DNA of 64,000 nt from Hungatella sp. UBA5385. GTDB taxonomy: Bacteria; Bacillota; Clostridia; Lachnospirales; Lachnospiraceae. Below are positions 18,086 to 26,968 of the stretch, piece after piece. The stretch is from contig DHOR01000040.1 of assembly GCA_002409995.1 (NCBI GenBank), positions 45,819 through 109,818 on the forward strand. The letters run 5' to 3'. The notes under the pieces were generated by a model. The model saw only the letters and a program-made list of their open reading frames with translations, was not told where the DNA came from and made no database searches. How positions within the stretch are numbered: the stretch's first letter is position 1; the number at the start of each line of letters is the position of its first letter. The position numbers were made by a program, and so were the translations under genes.

Positions 18086-19276
18086 TTACAAATGGGGCTT
18101 CTTTTTCATCCGTAGATTAATCATAGAAAAGAGCACAACCAAAACCATATTAACAACAAGAATGCTAATTGCCGCCACAATTCCTATATGATCTGCAGCG
18201 CCACCAACTAACTGTGGAGTGATAATTCCTCCAAGGGCTGAAATTGCAGTGAGAAGAGACATTCCCATAGTAGAACCATGAATCAAAGGTCCGGCATTGG
18301 CAATGCTGGTTGGATAGATTCCTGCGAGGAAAAATCCAAAGCCTAACAGAGCAATGGTAACCAGAGACAGATTCTTCGTAGATATTAATACGAAGAAGCA
18401 GAGGGCACTTCCGATTGCATTAATCAGAATCATGTTCGGCGGAGCGATGCGTTTGGAAAGTACAGCACACAGCAGACGGCCTGCCATGATCACCAGCCAG
18501 GTAAGGGATACCAGGGTTGTGGCATATTCATCACTCATTACCCCTGTATTCTGAAGATAGGTAACAAACCAGCCGTTAATACAGTTTTCCACTCCCAAAT
18601 AGAAGAACAGAATCAGGGCAATACAATAAAATCCAAAGGACTTTAAAAATTCAAATCCACTGTCTGATCCTTTTTTTATATTGGGTGCTTTCTTTCTGCT
18701 TTCTTCCTTTTCTCGTAAAAGAGTATCATTCATTGTTCCATAGAAGATTGAAGAGGTAGCAGTTAAAAAAAGAATCAGATATAAAACAGTTCTCCAGTCC
18801 AAGCCCATCTTCATTAACCTTGCTGTTAAAAATGGAGCGAGAAATGCACCTATTGCAAAGCTGCAGTGAAGAATATTTAACTTGCCTACTGCATCCTTTT
18901 CATAGATATCATTGACAGCTGCATTATTTAATATAGTAATACAGCCCCGTACCATTCCATACACTAGCATCACTCCATACATCACTGGAAGAGGAGGGAG
19001 GAAGCTAAGGATAAGAATACAGAACGGAGTTAACATTGTCATGGCAAATATAGCCCATTTTCGTCCCAGGGCAGCAGCCAGAAATGGAAATAGAAAGCTG
19101 GCTAAAAGATTACCAACTGCCATGACGGACAGAATGCCGCCTGCTGCCAGAAAACTGATCCCTGCTTCTTCTATTATATAAGGTAAGATTGCGCCTATAA
19201 CCAGAACAGCCATACCGCTGACTGCATATCCATAGCAGCAGCGTATGAAAATTCCAAGCTTATTTTTATCATTCAT
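18086..19276 (-). CDS. Major facilitator superfamily transporter
   Basis: A 396-residue protein with about 12 membrane spans and the layout of the MFS. The cytoplasmic loop between spans 2 and 3 carries the degenerate FLAAALGRKWAI. The start MNDKNKLGIF (ATG at 19276) follows GGGGGAAAG on the minus strand; longer frames upstream have no ribosome site. It resembles the sugar/FucP-like or multidrug branches, but the substrate cannot be told. It is transcribed against the flanking housekeeping genes and separates trkH from the L21 operon, so it was probably inserted into an older gene order. Confidence 0.8.
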   Translation of the reverse strand: MNDKNKLGIFIRCCYGYAVSGMAVLVIGAILPYIIEEAGISFLAAGGILSVMAVGNLLASFLFPFLAAALGRKWAIFAMTMLTPFCILILSFLPPLPVMYGVMLVYGMVRGCITILNNAAVNDIYEKDAVGKLNILHCSFAIGAFLAPFLTARLMKMGLDWRTVLYLILFLTATSSIFYGTMNDTLLREKEESRKKAPNIKKGSDSGFEFLKSFGFYCIALILFFYLGVENCINGWFVTYLQNTGVMSDEYATTLVSLTWLVIMAGRLLCAVLSKRIAPPNMILINAIGSALCFFVLISTKNLSLVTIALLGFGFFLAGIYPTSIANAGPLIHGSTMGMSLLTAISALGGIITPQLVGGAADHIGIVAAISILVVNMVLVVLFSMINLRMKKKPHL

Positions 19277-19358
19277 TGGTCTTTCCCCCTTGATTTTCAA
19301 AACTTGTTCTATTATACTAAGATAGAAATAAAAAAACAAGTTTTTTCCTTATTTCTCG

Positions 19359-19387
19359 TTGACATTCCAAAATAGGGATGGTATTAT
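19359..19387 (+). promoter_or_regulatory. Promoter of the rplU operon
   Basis: TTGACA (19359-19364), a 17-base spacer and TATTAT (19382-19387), about 90 bases before the L21 start. Confidence 0.8.
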
Positions 19388-19393
19388 GTTACA

Positions 19394-19476
19394 GTATGCC
19401 GCACAATGAGGTTGCTAAGCTTCCATTATATAATGGAACACCGAAGTTGGCGAGTAATGATAATAGGAGGTGCCAT
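19394..19476 (+). ncRNA. Ribosomal protein L21 leader
   Basis: The 5' untranslated segment contains GTATGCCGCACAATGAGG, and further on ACACCGAAGTTGGCGAGT, followed by AATAGGAGGTG before the L21 ATG. This arrangement matches the Firmicutes L21 leader motif, in which free L21 is thought to bind its own mRNA. Exact ends are approximate. Confidence 0.75.
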
Positions 19477-19785
19477 ATGTACGCGATTATTGCAACAGGT
19501 GGTAAGCAGTACAAAGTAGCTGAAGGCGATATCATTAGAGTAGAAAAGCTTGGTCTTGAAGCTGGTGAAGCAGTGACATTTGATCAGGTTCTGGCTGTAA
19601 ACAACGGTGAATTATCCGTAGGAAGCCCAACAGTAGCAGGCGCAACTGTAACAGGTTCCGTTGTGAAAGAAGGCCGTGGTAAGAAAGTTATTGTTTACAA
19701 GTATAAGAGCAAAACCGGCTATCACAAAAAAGCTGGTCACAGACAGACTTATACTCAGGTTAAGATCGAAAAGATCAATGCTTAA
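19477..19785 (+). CDS. rplU: 50S ribosomal protein L21
   Basis: 102 residues, starting MYAIIATGGKQYKVAEGD, the canonical L21 N-terminus, and ending with the basic GRGKKVIVYKYKSKTGYHKK-type region and HRQTYTQVKIEKI. The ATG at 19477 has AGGAGGTG eight bases upstream; the frame is open further upstream but that region is the L21 leader. It is a large-subunit protein and first gene of rplU-prp-rpmA. Confidence 0.97.
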   Translation: MYAIIATGGKQYKVAEGDIIRVEKLGLEAGEAVTFDQVLAVNNGELSVGSPTVAGATVTGSVVKEGRGKKVIVYKYKSKTGYHKKAGHRQTYTQVKIEKINA

Positions 19786-19787
19786 TT

Positions 19788-20126
19788 ATGATTAATGTCA
19801 CAGTATTTATCGATTCAGAACATTGTTATACAGGACTTTCCATGCTGGGACATGCAGGCATGGCAGATAATCCGCAGGAAGGGCAAGAACTTGTCTGTGC
19901 TGCAGTATCTGCAATGACTATTAACATGGCTAACAGCGTTGAGCAGTTTACAGAAGATTCTTTTGAAGTGGATCAGGATGATCAGACAGGAATGTTTGAA
20001 TTTCGTTTTACCTCAGAGATCAGTTCAGAATCAAAACTCCTGATGAATTCTTTAATATTCGGTTTACAGGATATAGAAGAATCATATGGAGAGCCATATA
20101 TTAAAATTCGGTTCAAGGAGGTGTAA
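19788..20126 (+). CDS. prp: Ribosomal-processing cysteine protease Prp
   Basis: 112 residues. The catalytic histidine is in GLSMLGHAGMAD (residues about 17-28) and the catalytic cysteine in EGQELVCAAVSAM (about 32-44), both diagnostic of Prp. It removes the N-terminal extension of L27, encoded next, before ribosome assembly. It starts two bases after the rplU stop. Confidence 0.95.
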   Translation: MINVTVFIDSEHCYTGLSMLGHAGMADNPQEGQELVCAAVSAMTINMANSVEQFTEDSFEVDQDDQTGMFEFRFTSEISSESKLLMNSLIFGLQDIEESYGEPYIKIRFKEV

Positions 20127-20129
20127 AAG

Positions 20130-20420
20130 ATGTTAAAGATGAACCTTCAATTATTCGCACATAAAAAGGGTGTTGGTTCTACCAGGAACGGCAGAGATTC
20201 CGAGTCTAAGAGATTAGGTGCTAAGAGAGCAGATGGTCAGTTTGTATTAGCTGGTAATATTCTATACAGACAGCGTGGTACACACATTCATCCAGGTAAT
20301 AACGTAGGCCGCGGCGGTGATGATACATTATTCGCTTTAGTGGACGGCGTTGTGAGATTTGAGAGAAAAGGCAGAGACAGAAAACAGGTTTCTGTATATC
20401 CAAGAGCAATCAACGTGTAA
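20130..20420 (+). CDS. rpmA: 50S ribosomal protein L27, with cleavable N-terminal extension
   Basis: 96 residues. The N-terminus MLKMNLQLFAHKKGVGSTRN holds the Prp cleavage site after LQLF, so mature L27 begins AHKKGVGS. The rest is typical L27 (GNILYRQRGTHIHPGNNVGR). It starts three bases after prp behind AAGGAGGTG. A start at the second methionine (20139) is possible. Confidence 0.96.
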   Translation: MLKMNLQLFAHKKGVGSTRNGRDSESKRLGAKRADGQFVLAGNILYRQRGTHIHPGNNVGRGGDDTLFALVDGVVRFERKGRDRKQVSVYPRAINV

Positions 20421-20425
20421 TTAGA

Positions 20426-20460
20426 CCGGCTTCATACTATAGCGTATGAAGCCGTTTCTT
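20426..20460 (+). terminator. Terminator after rpmA
   Basis: CGGCTTCATAC / GTATGAAGCCG stem followed by TTTCTTTT. Confidence 0.88.
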
Positions 20461-20524
20461 TTCGATATAATAAGTTTTAAGTGCAATTAAGTGATTGCCA
20501 TGAAGAAAGGAATCAGGTGAATTC

Positions 20525-21805
20525 ATGTTTGCCGACAGAGCAAAAATATTTATAAAATCCGGAAAAGGCGGCGATGGCCATGTCAGTTTCCGAAGAGAGA
20601 AGTACGTCCCTAATGGTGGCCCTGATGGTGGAGACGGCGGGAAAGGCGGAGATATTATCTTTGAGATTGATGATGGTCTCAATACATTAAGTGATTTCCG
20701 TCAAGTCCGTAAGTATGTGGCACAAGAGGGAGAACAGGGCGGCAAAAAACGTTGTCATGGAAAAAATGGCAGCGATTTGCTGATTAAAGTGCCGGAAGGT
20801 ACCGTGCTGAAGGAATTTGAGTCCGGCAAAGTCATTGCCGATATGTCCGGTGAAAACCGCAGGGAAGTTATCTTAACAGGTGGCAAGGGCGGTCTGGGCA
20901 ACATGAACTTCGCAACTCCTACCATGCAGGCGCCAAAGTATGCACAGCCAGGACAGTCAGCTCAGGAGCTATGGGTACAGTTAGAGCTTAAGGTTATTGC
21001 CGATGTAGGACTGGTAGGATTTCCTAACGTAGGTAAGTCCACACTGTTGTCCAGAGTCAGCAATGCAAAGCCAAAGATTGCCAATTACCATTTTACCACA
21101 TTGAATCCACATCTTGGTGTGGTGGATCTCGATGGTGGAAAAGGCTTTGTAATGGCTGACATTCCAGGTCTGATCGAAGGCGCATCTGAAGGTGTTGGTC
21201 TTGGTCATGACTTCCTTCGCCATATTGAGAGAACCAGAGTTCTGGTTCATGTGGTGGATGCTGCATCCACTGAGGGACGTGATCCGGTAGAGGATATACG
21301 TGCCATCAATAAGGAGCTGGAGGCATATAATCCGGAGCTTTTAACACGTCCTCAGATTATAGCTGCCAATAAGGTAGATGCTATATATGATGATGGAGAA
21401 GACCCTGTAGAGAAGATCAGGAAAGAGTTCGAATCAGAGGGCATTCCTGTTTATGGAATTTCTGCTGTCAGCGGCAAGGGCGTAAGAGAGCTGCTTTTCG
21501 CTGTATACAATCTTCTTCAGACAGTGGATCAGACTCCGGTTGTCTTTGAAAAAGAATTTGATATCAGATCCCATATTGACCCAACACTTCCTTATACTGT
21601 GGAGGTTGAGGATGGTATCTACGTAGTGGAAGGTCCTAGAATTGATAAAATGCTGGGGTATACCAATCTGGAAACAGAAAAGGGCTTTGCCTTCTTCCAG
21701 AAATTCTTAAAAGATAACGGAATTCTGGACGAGCTGGAAAAAGCAGGCATAGAGGAAGGCGATACAGTACGTATGTATGGTCTTGTCTTTGACTATTACA
21801 AATAG
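20525..21805 (+). CDS. obgE: GTPase Obg (CgtA)
   Basis: A 426-residue protein with the Obg layout: a glycine-rich N-terminal fold at 1-158 (GGDGHVSFRREKYVPNGGPD), the G domain with GFPNVGKST (near 166), DIPGLIEGASEG and NKVD motifs, and the C-terminal OCT domain (about 350-426), present in Gram-positive Obg. It is an essential GTPase in late 50S assembly. It has its own ribosome site and starts the obg-yhbY-nadD-yqeK-rsfS run. Confidence 0.96.
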   Translation: MFADRAKIFIKSGKGGDGHVSFRREKYVPNGGPDGGDGGKGGDIIFEIDDGLNTLSDFRQVRKYVAQEGEQGGKKRCHGKNGSDLLIKVPEGTVLKEFESGKVIADMSGENRREVILTGGKGGLGNMNFATPTMQAPKYAQPGQSAQELWVQLELKVIADVGLVGFPNVGKSTLLSRVSNAKPKIANYHFTTLNPHLGVVDLDGGKGFVMADIPGLIEGASEGVGLGHDFLRHIERTRVLVHVVDAASTEGRDPVEDIRAINKELEAYNPELLTRPQIIAANKVDAIYDDGEDPVEKIRKEFESEGIPVYGISAVSGKGVRELLFAVYNLLQTVDQTPVVFEKEFDIRSHIDPTLPYTVEVEDGIYVVEGPRIDKMLGYTNLETEKGFAFFQKFLKDNGILDELEKAGIEEGDTVRMYGLVFDYYK

Positions 21806-21819
21806 ATGAGGAGAATAAG

Positions 21820-22116
21820 ATGACAAGTAAGCAGAGGTCTTATTTAAAGGGATTAGCGATGAATCTGGAACCTATTTTTCAGATCGGCAAATCCAGCCTT
21901 ACTCCAGAGATTACAGCTGCAGTTGCAGAAGCTCTGGAAGCAAGGGAATTGATTAAAATTACAGTGCTGAAAAACTGTCTTGATGATGGAAACAGCATTT
22001 CAGCCGTTCTTGCTGAGAGAACCCATTCAGAAGTGGTTCAGGTGATCGGACGGAAAATCGTTCTTTATAAACCGGCTAAAGATGAGAAGAAGCGAAAGAT
22101 CGTTCTTCCAAAATAA
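21820..22116 (+). CDS. yhbY: YhbY-type CRM-domain RNA-binding protein
   Basis: 98 residues of the CRM (CRS1-YhbY) family: KQRSYLKGLAMNLEPIFQIG at the N-terminus, followed by LEARELIKITVLKNC and IGRKIVLYKPAKD. It binds pre-50S particles. It starts 14 bases after obgE. Confidence 0.92.
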   Translation: MTSKQRSYLKGLAMNLEPIFQIGKSSLTPEITAAVAEALEARELIKITVLKNCLDDGNSISAVLAERTHSEVVQVIGRKIVLYKPAKDEKKRKIVLPK

Positions 22117-22176
22117 TCGGTTTGCAGGGAAGATTTTAAGGTTTCATTGGCAGATTAAGTCAGGGAGTCAGATAAT

Positions 22177-22797
22177 ATGAGTAAAATTGGTATTATGGGA
22201 GGAACCTTTGACCCCATTCACAATGGTCATATTGTATTGGGAAAACAGGCATTAAAAGAATATAACTTAGATAAGATATGGTTTATGCCCACAGGCCATC
22301 CTCCCCATAAAAAAGATCATAAAGTAACAGATGCCTCTTACCGTTTTCAGATGGTGAAACTTGCCATTGAAGGGCAAGAGGAATTTGTCTGCTCAGATTT
22401 TGAGCTTTTGCTGGGAGGGACCACCTATACTGCAAAAACACTTTTCCTTCTTCATGAGAAGTTTCCAGAGCATACCTTTTATTTTATTATCGGAGCAGAT
22501 TCCCTTTTTGAAATAGAGAAGTGGTATGAACCCAAAAAGGTGCTTAGTCAGGCAATTATTCTGGCTGCAGACAGGGAATATGAGGAGGCGGACAAGTCTA
22601 TTGGGGCTCAGATCGCATATCTGACCACCCATTATAACGCTGATATCCGCAGACTCCACTGCAGGGAGATGGATATTTCCTCCAGTGAGATACGCAAACT
22701 GGCTGAAGAGGGAGAATCTATATCCGATTATGTGCCTGAGGTAGTGGAAGAGTATATTATTCGTCACCGTTTATATAAGGAGGCGGAACATGAATGA
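22177..22797 (+). CDS. nadD: Nicotinate-nucleotide adenylyltransferase
   Basis: 206 residues. The nucleotidyltransferase signature GGTFDPIHNGH is at residues 9-19; PTGHPPHK near 41, FIIGADSL near 103 and the ISSSEIR motif near 168 complete the NadD pattern. It adenylates nicotinate mononucleotide for NAD synthesis. It overlaps yqeK by 8 bases. Confidence 0.95.
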   Translation: MSKIGIMGGTFDPIHNGHIVLGKQALKEYNLDKIWFMPTGHPPHKKDHKVTDASYRFQMVKLAIEGQEEFVCSDFELLLGGTTYTAKTLFLLHEKFPEHTFYFIIGADSLFEIEKWYEPKKVLSQAIILAADREYEEADKSIGAQIAYLTTHYNADIRRLHCREMDISSSEIRKLAEEGESISDYVPEVVEEYIIRHRLYKEAEHE

Positions 22798-23401
22798 GAG
22801 AATCATTGAACTGAAGACAGAGTTAAAGAGGCTCTTAAAGCCTTCCAGATATGAACATACGATCAGCGTTTCCTATATGTGTATAGCACTTGCCATGAGG
22901 TATGATTATGATCTTCATAAGGCGGAGCTGGCAGGTATTTTACATGACTGTGCCAAATATTACAGTGATGAGGAGATTATAAGTAAATGCAGAGAGAAAG
23001 GTCTTCCTCTCAGTGAAGAGGAGATTAAGGCTCCTGCAGTGCTCCATGCTAAATATGGTGCATGGGTGGCAGAACATCAATATGGTATTGATGATCCGGA
23101 GATTTTATCAGCCATACGTTATCATACAACAGGGAAACCGGAGATGAGCCTTCTGGATAAAATCGTATTTACAGCAGATTATATAGAACCGGGTCGGGAC
23201 AGAGCTCCTGGACTTTCTATGATACGTAAACTGGCATTTACAGATCTTGATAAGTGTGTTTATGAGATATTAAAGAGTACTCTTGAATATTTAGAAAATA
23301 AAGGTGGAAATGTAGATTCTGCCACCTATAAGGCATATGATTACTATAAACAGCTTCATAACCAGGCAATTTGCCGGGGAAAGGGTGGAAATACAATATG
23401 A
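22790..23401 (+). CDS. yqeK: YqeK-type HD-domain Ap4A hydrolase
   Basis: 203 residues with an HD domain: the first histidine is in RYEHTISVSY, the HD pair in GILHDCAKYY, followed by HAKYGAWVA and AIRYHTTG. This is the YqeK family, shown in Gram-positive species to split diadenosine tetraphosphate symmetrically. It lies between nadD and rsfS with overlaps at both ends. Confidence 0.93.
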   Translation: MNERIIELKTELKRLLKPSRYEHTISVSYMCIALAMRYDYDLHKAELAGILHDCAKYYSDEEIISKCREKGLPLSEEEIKAPAVLHAKYGAWVAEHQYGIDDPEILSAIRYHTTGKPEMSLLDKIVFTADYIEPGRDRAPGLSMIRKLAFTDLDKCVYEILKSTLEYLENKGGNVDSATYKAYDYYKQLHNQAICRGKGGNTI

Positions 23402-23748
23402 ATCAGTCCGTTGATATGGTAAAGACAGCTTATGCAGCTTTATCAGATAAAAAAGGAGAAGATATCAGCATAATTGATATCCGCAATGTGTCTGTTTTAG
23501 CAGACTATTTTATAATAGCCAGCGGTTCCAATGCAAACCAGGTACAGGCTATGGTTGATAATGTAGAAGAGGAACTGGGCAAAAAAGGTTATACCAGTAA
23601 GCAGGTGGAGGGATATCAGACCGCCAACTGGATTTTAATGGATTACAAAGATATTATTGTCCATGTGTTTGACAGAGAAAACCGTCTGTTCTATGATCTG
23701 GAGAGAATCTGGAGAGATGGGAAGATGATAGAGGTTGAAGATATCTAA
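23398..23748 (+). CDS. rsfS: Ribosome silencing factor
   Basis: 116 residues, RsfS/Iojap family: DISIIDIRNVSVLADYFIIA, SGSNANQVQAM, GYQTANWILMDYKDIIVHVF. It binds L14 and blocks subunit joining in starvation. The ATG at 23398 overlaps the yqeK stop codon; an upstream in-frame ATG at 23371 lies inside yqeK without a ribosome site. Confidence 0.94.
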   Translation: MNQSVDMVKTAYAALSDKKGEDISIIDIRNVSVLADYFIIASGSNANQVQAMVDNVEEELGKKGYTSKQVEGYQTANWILMDYKDIIVHVFDRENRLFYDLERIWRDGKMIEVEDI

Positions 23749-23773
23749 TAGTAAATTAATTAAAAATAGTGGT

Positions 23774-23820
23774 AAAAGGGTTTGAAATTATGAAAAGTGC
23801 ATAATTTTCAAACCCTTTTA
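23774..23820 (+). terminator. Terminator of the obgE-rsfS operon
   Basis: AAAAGGGTTTGAAATTATG pairs almost completely with the following CATAATTTTCAAACCCTTTT. Confidence 0.88.
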
Positions 23821-23935
23821 TTAGATAAAGTCTATATTGACATTAAAACAATGCACTAAATAATGAGTTATCAACTTATTGCCGGAATGCATTATAAAAT
23901 TCCATTACTTGTTAATCAGTGCGGATACCCTTAGA

Positions 23936-23994
23936 ATATAAGAAGACTGGAAATATGTTGATTTTATTTAGCATATTCCCGGTCTTCTTATATT
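23936..23994 (+). terminator. Second long hairpin upstream of the ABC operon
   Basis: In the 400-base gap between rsfS and the ABC genes, ATATAAGAAGAC.GG.AATATG pairs with GCATATT.CC.GGTCTTCTTATAT and is followed by TTCCTTTT. It is either a stray terminator or an attenuator for the ABC operon; the remaining ~160 bases before the GTG hold no gene. Confidence 0.6.
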
Positions 23995-24155
23995 TCCTTT
24001 TCCAAACTGCAAGATATTACAACTATGACAAGATAGTGGAATAGTTTGAATAAAGTCAGCAAAATACCTGTATCAATTACAAAATATTAGAATTTTATCT
24101 AAATCCTCCCCATGCTATAGTTAATTTACAAGAACTATAAAAAGGAGGAAAAAAA

Positions 24156-25289
24156 GTGAAAAAGAAATTAATGATGCTTGTTATTGGAACCTGTTTACTT
24201 ATGAGTGGCTGCGGCAATTCCGCCAGCAAACCAACAGAAGCAGCGGCAGCACCAACAGAGAAGGCAGCTGAAAGCAGTGTGGAAAAGACAGAAGAGGCTG
24301 ACAGCGGGAAAGAAATTGTTGCAGGGGTATGCTGGTATAACTTTGCAGATACCTTCATTGCCAATGCACGCCAGACACTGTTAAATGTTTCAGAAGCAGA
24401 TGCAACGATCAAAGTAATTGATGCAGACAGTCAAAATGATACAGCTAACCAGACCAACAACATGAATAACTTCTTAACAAAAGACGTGGACTACTTAGTA
24501 TTAAACAATATTAACACCGGAGCAATCAGCGAAATATGTGAGCAGCTGAAAGAAGCTGGCTGCTATGGAATCTTTGCTAATACAGACTCTCCCAAAGATG
24601 AAGATTTTGCACAGAATGATAAGCTGTATTTAGTCAGCTCCAACGCTCCAAAGTCAGGAACCATTATGGGAGAAGCTCTTGTGGAATATTGGAATTCTCA
24701 TCCGGAAGCTGACAGAAACGGTAACGGGAAAATGGATTATGTAATGCTTTTGGGTATCCAGTCTCATTATGACACCATTGTCCGTTCCCAGTACTCTGTA
24801 GATGCAATTAAAGAAGCAGGAATTGAAATGAACAGCATTGGCGGAGAAATTGTCTGTGAATATTCCAGAGCTGCTGCACAGGAAAAAGTATCTGCTCTTT
24901 TAGCAAACTACAGAGATGATATTGATGCAATTATTGCATGTAATGATGACATGGCACTTGGTGCAATCGAAGCATTAAAAGCTGGCGGTTTCTTTGATGA
25001 AGAAGATAATTACATTCCTGTTACAGGTGTAGATGCAACTGTAGTAGGCTGTGAAGCTGTAAAAGAAGGAACTCTTCTGGTAACAGCCCTAAACAACCCT
25101 GTGACCTTATCCAAAGCTATATACAAAGTGATGTATTTAACAAACAGCGGGGAAGAAGTGACAACAGATTCTATGGGAATGGATGGCGTTACAGTAGACG
25201 GACACAGAGTATGGCTAGATTATAAGAAAATCTCAAAGGACAATGTGGAAGAAGCCAATTACGATATTACTGATGTGAATTTTAAATAA
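24156..25289 (+). CDS. mglB: Galactose/methyl-galactoside-type ABC substrate-binding lipoprotein
   Basis: 377 residues. A lipoprotein signal ends LLMSGCGNS (cysteine near residue 22), followed by an alanine/threonine/glutamate-rich linker to about residue 50 and then a periplasmic-binding-protein fold of the galactose/ribose type. DRNGNGKMDYVMLLG matches the calcium-binding loop of MglB, which favours galactose or glucose-like ligands. The start is GTG at 24156 with AAAGGAGGA upstream. In a Gram-positive it is anchored to the outer face of the membrane and feeds the ABC ATPase and permease downstream. Confidence 0.85.
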   Translation: MKKKLMMLVIGTCLLMSGCGNSASKPTEAAAAPTEKAAESSVEKTEEADSGKEIVAGVCWYNFADTFIANARQTLLNVSEADATIKVIDADSQNDTANQTNNMNNFLTKDVDYLVLNNINTGAISEICEQLKEAGCYGIFANTDSPKDEDFAQNDKLYLVSSNAPKSGTIMGEALVEYWNSHPEADRNGNGKMDYVMLLGIQSHYDTIVRSQYSVDAIKEAGIEMNSIGGEIVCEYSRAAAQEKVSALLANYRDDIDAIIACNDDMALGAIEALKAGGFFDEEDNYIPVTGVDATVVGCEAVKEGTLLVTALNNPVTLSKAIYKVMYLTNSGEEVTTDSMGMDGVTVDGHRVWLDYKKISKDNVEEANYDITDVNFK

Positions 25290-25320
25290 AAGACGCTGAA
25301 GACAGATAACAGCGAATACA

Positions 25321-25362
25321 GAACATGCTGGTTTTCAAAATGCTTCGTGCAAAATCAGCATG
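25321..25362 (+). promoter_or_regulatory. Intergenic hairpin between binding protein and ATPase genes
   Basis: GAACATGCTG and CAGCATGTTC form a 10-bp stem around a 21-base loop, without a long T run. It probably stabilises the upstream mRNA or reduces downstream expression, as is common after binding-protein genes. Confidence 0.6.
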
Positions 25363-25393
25363 TTCTTTCCAGCACAAAAGGAGGTATCGCAAA

Positions 25394-26968
25394 ATGGATC
25401 AACTTGATGTTATCCTTGAAATGAAAGAAATCAGCAAAAGCTTTCCGGGTGTGAAAGCCCTGGATAAAGTTTCTCTTAAAGTAAAAGAAGGAACGGTTCA
25501 TGCCCTAATGGGGGAAAATGGTGCCGGAAAGTCAACGCTGATGAAATGTGCATTCGGAATCTATCATCCCGATGAAGGAGAGATCTTTGTAAACGGGAAG
25601 AACGTACATTTTGCAGACACAAAAAATGCAATGGATCAAGGAATCTCCATGATCCATCAGGAGCTCCATCCTATAAGAGTCAGAAATGTAATGGAAAATA
25701 TCTGGGTGGGCAGAATTCCATATAAGAAAATTGGCGGAGTCAAATGGGTGGACTATAAAACAATGTATGATAAAACTGTCCAGCTGTTTGAGCATCTGGG
25801 AATTACCATTAATCCCAGAGAAATGGTTAGTAATTTGTCTGTATCCCATTGCCAGCTATTGGAAATAGCAAGAGCAGTTTCCTATGGAGCAAAGGTTATT
25901 ATTATGGATGAGCCCACCTCCTCTCTCACAGAAACAGAATCAGAGCTTTTATTCCGGATTATCAGACAGCTGACTGCCCAAAAGGTGGCAATCATTTATA
26001 TTTCCCATAAGATTGAAGAAGTGTTAATGATCTCTGATGAAATTACTATTTTACGTGATGGAATGTTGGTTGGAAGCTGGAATTCCAAAGAAATGAATAT
26101 GGATTTAATCGTCAAACGCATGGTTGGAAGAGAAATGACAAACAGATTTCCACAGAAAAACCATAAGCCTGGAACTGTCAAGATGGAAGCTAAAAACTTA
26201 ACTTCTCCTAATCCCCATTCCTTTAAAAATGTCAGTTTTCAAGTTAGAAAAGGCGAGATTCTGGGAATCGGAGGGCTTGTGGGAGCTCAGAGAACAGAAC
26301 TGATGGAAGCTGTTTTTGGTCTGAGGAAAATAGCAGAAGGGCAGATATTTATCGACGGAAAAGAGGTAACCATACATTCCCCTTCAGAAGCAATCAGGCA
26401 CAAGATGGCATTGTTAACCGAAGAGCGGAGATTCACCGGTATCATCCCAATGCTATCTGTAGAAGATAATATTGTTATCGCTAATCAAAGTGCCCATAAG
26501 AGAGCGTATACAGGGGGAAAACTATTTCTCAGTAAGAAAAAGAGAGCTCAGGATGCAAAAAAATATGTGGATTCCTTTTCTATAAAAACTCCCGGACTAA
26601 AAACTCAGATTCAGTATCTGTCAGGAGGAAATCAGCAAAAAGCCCTTCTTGGAAGATGGATGTTAATCAATCCAGATCTGTTGATTCTGGACGAACCTAC
26701 ACGAGGTATAGACGTAGGAGCCAAATATGAAATCTACAGTCTGATGGAACAGATGGCGGCTGAAGGAAAAAGCGTAATTATGATCAGCTCTGAAATGCCT
26801 GAACTTATGGGAATGTCGGACAGAATCATGGTAATGTGCGAAGGCAGACTGTCAGGGATCATAGAAGGCAATGAAGTGACAGAAGAAAGAATCATGTATC
26901 TGGCAAGTATGGTAGAAGAAGCACGTTCGGATACAGAAAAGGGAGGATTAGACACAGATGAACGGTAA
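25394..26968 (+). CDS. mglA: Sugar ABC transporter ATPase, double nucleotide-binding domain (MglA type)
   Basis: 524 residues with two ABC domains. The first has Walker A GENGAGKST (near residue 40), Q-loop HQELHPI, signature NLSVSHCQLLEIARA and Walker B IIMDEPTSSL. The second (from about 270) has a degenerate Walker A GLVGAQRTELM, signature LSGGNQQKALLGRW and Walker B LLILDEPTRGID. This asymmetry is normal for the MglA/RbsA class. The start is the ATG at 25394 behind AAAGGAGG; the frame is open further up, through the hairpin, but without a ribosome site. It overlaps the permease gene by 11 bases. Confidence 0.93.
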   Translation: MDQLDVILEMKEISKSFPGVKALDKVSLKVKEGTVHALMGENGAGKSTLMKCAFGIYHPDEGEIFVNGKNVHFADTKNAMDQGISMIHQELHPIRVRNVMENIWVGRIPYKKIGGVKWVDYKTMYDKTVQLFEHLGITINPREMVSNLSVSHCQLLEIARAVSYGAKVIIMDEPTSSLTETESELLFRIIRQLTAQKVAIIYISHKIEEVLMISDEITILRDGMLVGSWNSKEMNMDLIVKRMVGREMTNRFPQKNHKPGTVKMEAKNLTSPNPHSFKNVSFQVRKGEILGIGGLVGAQRTELMEAVFGLRKIAEGQIFIDGKEVTIHSPSEAIRHKMALLTEERRFTGIIPMLSVEDNIVIANQSAHKRAYTGGKLFLSKKKRAQDAKKYVDSFSIKTPGLKTQIQYLSGGNQQKALLGRWMLINPDLLILDEPTRGIDVGAKYEIYSLMEQMAAEGKSVIMISSEMPELMGMSDRIMVMCEGRLSGIIEGNEVTEERIMYLASMVEEARSDTEKGGLDTDER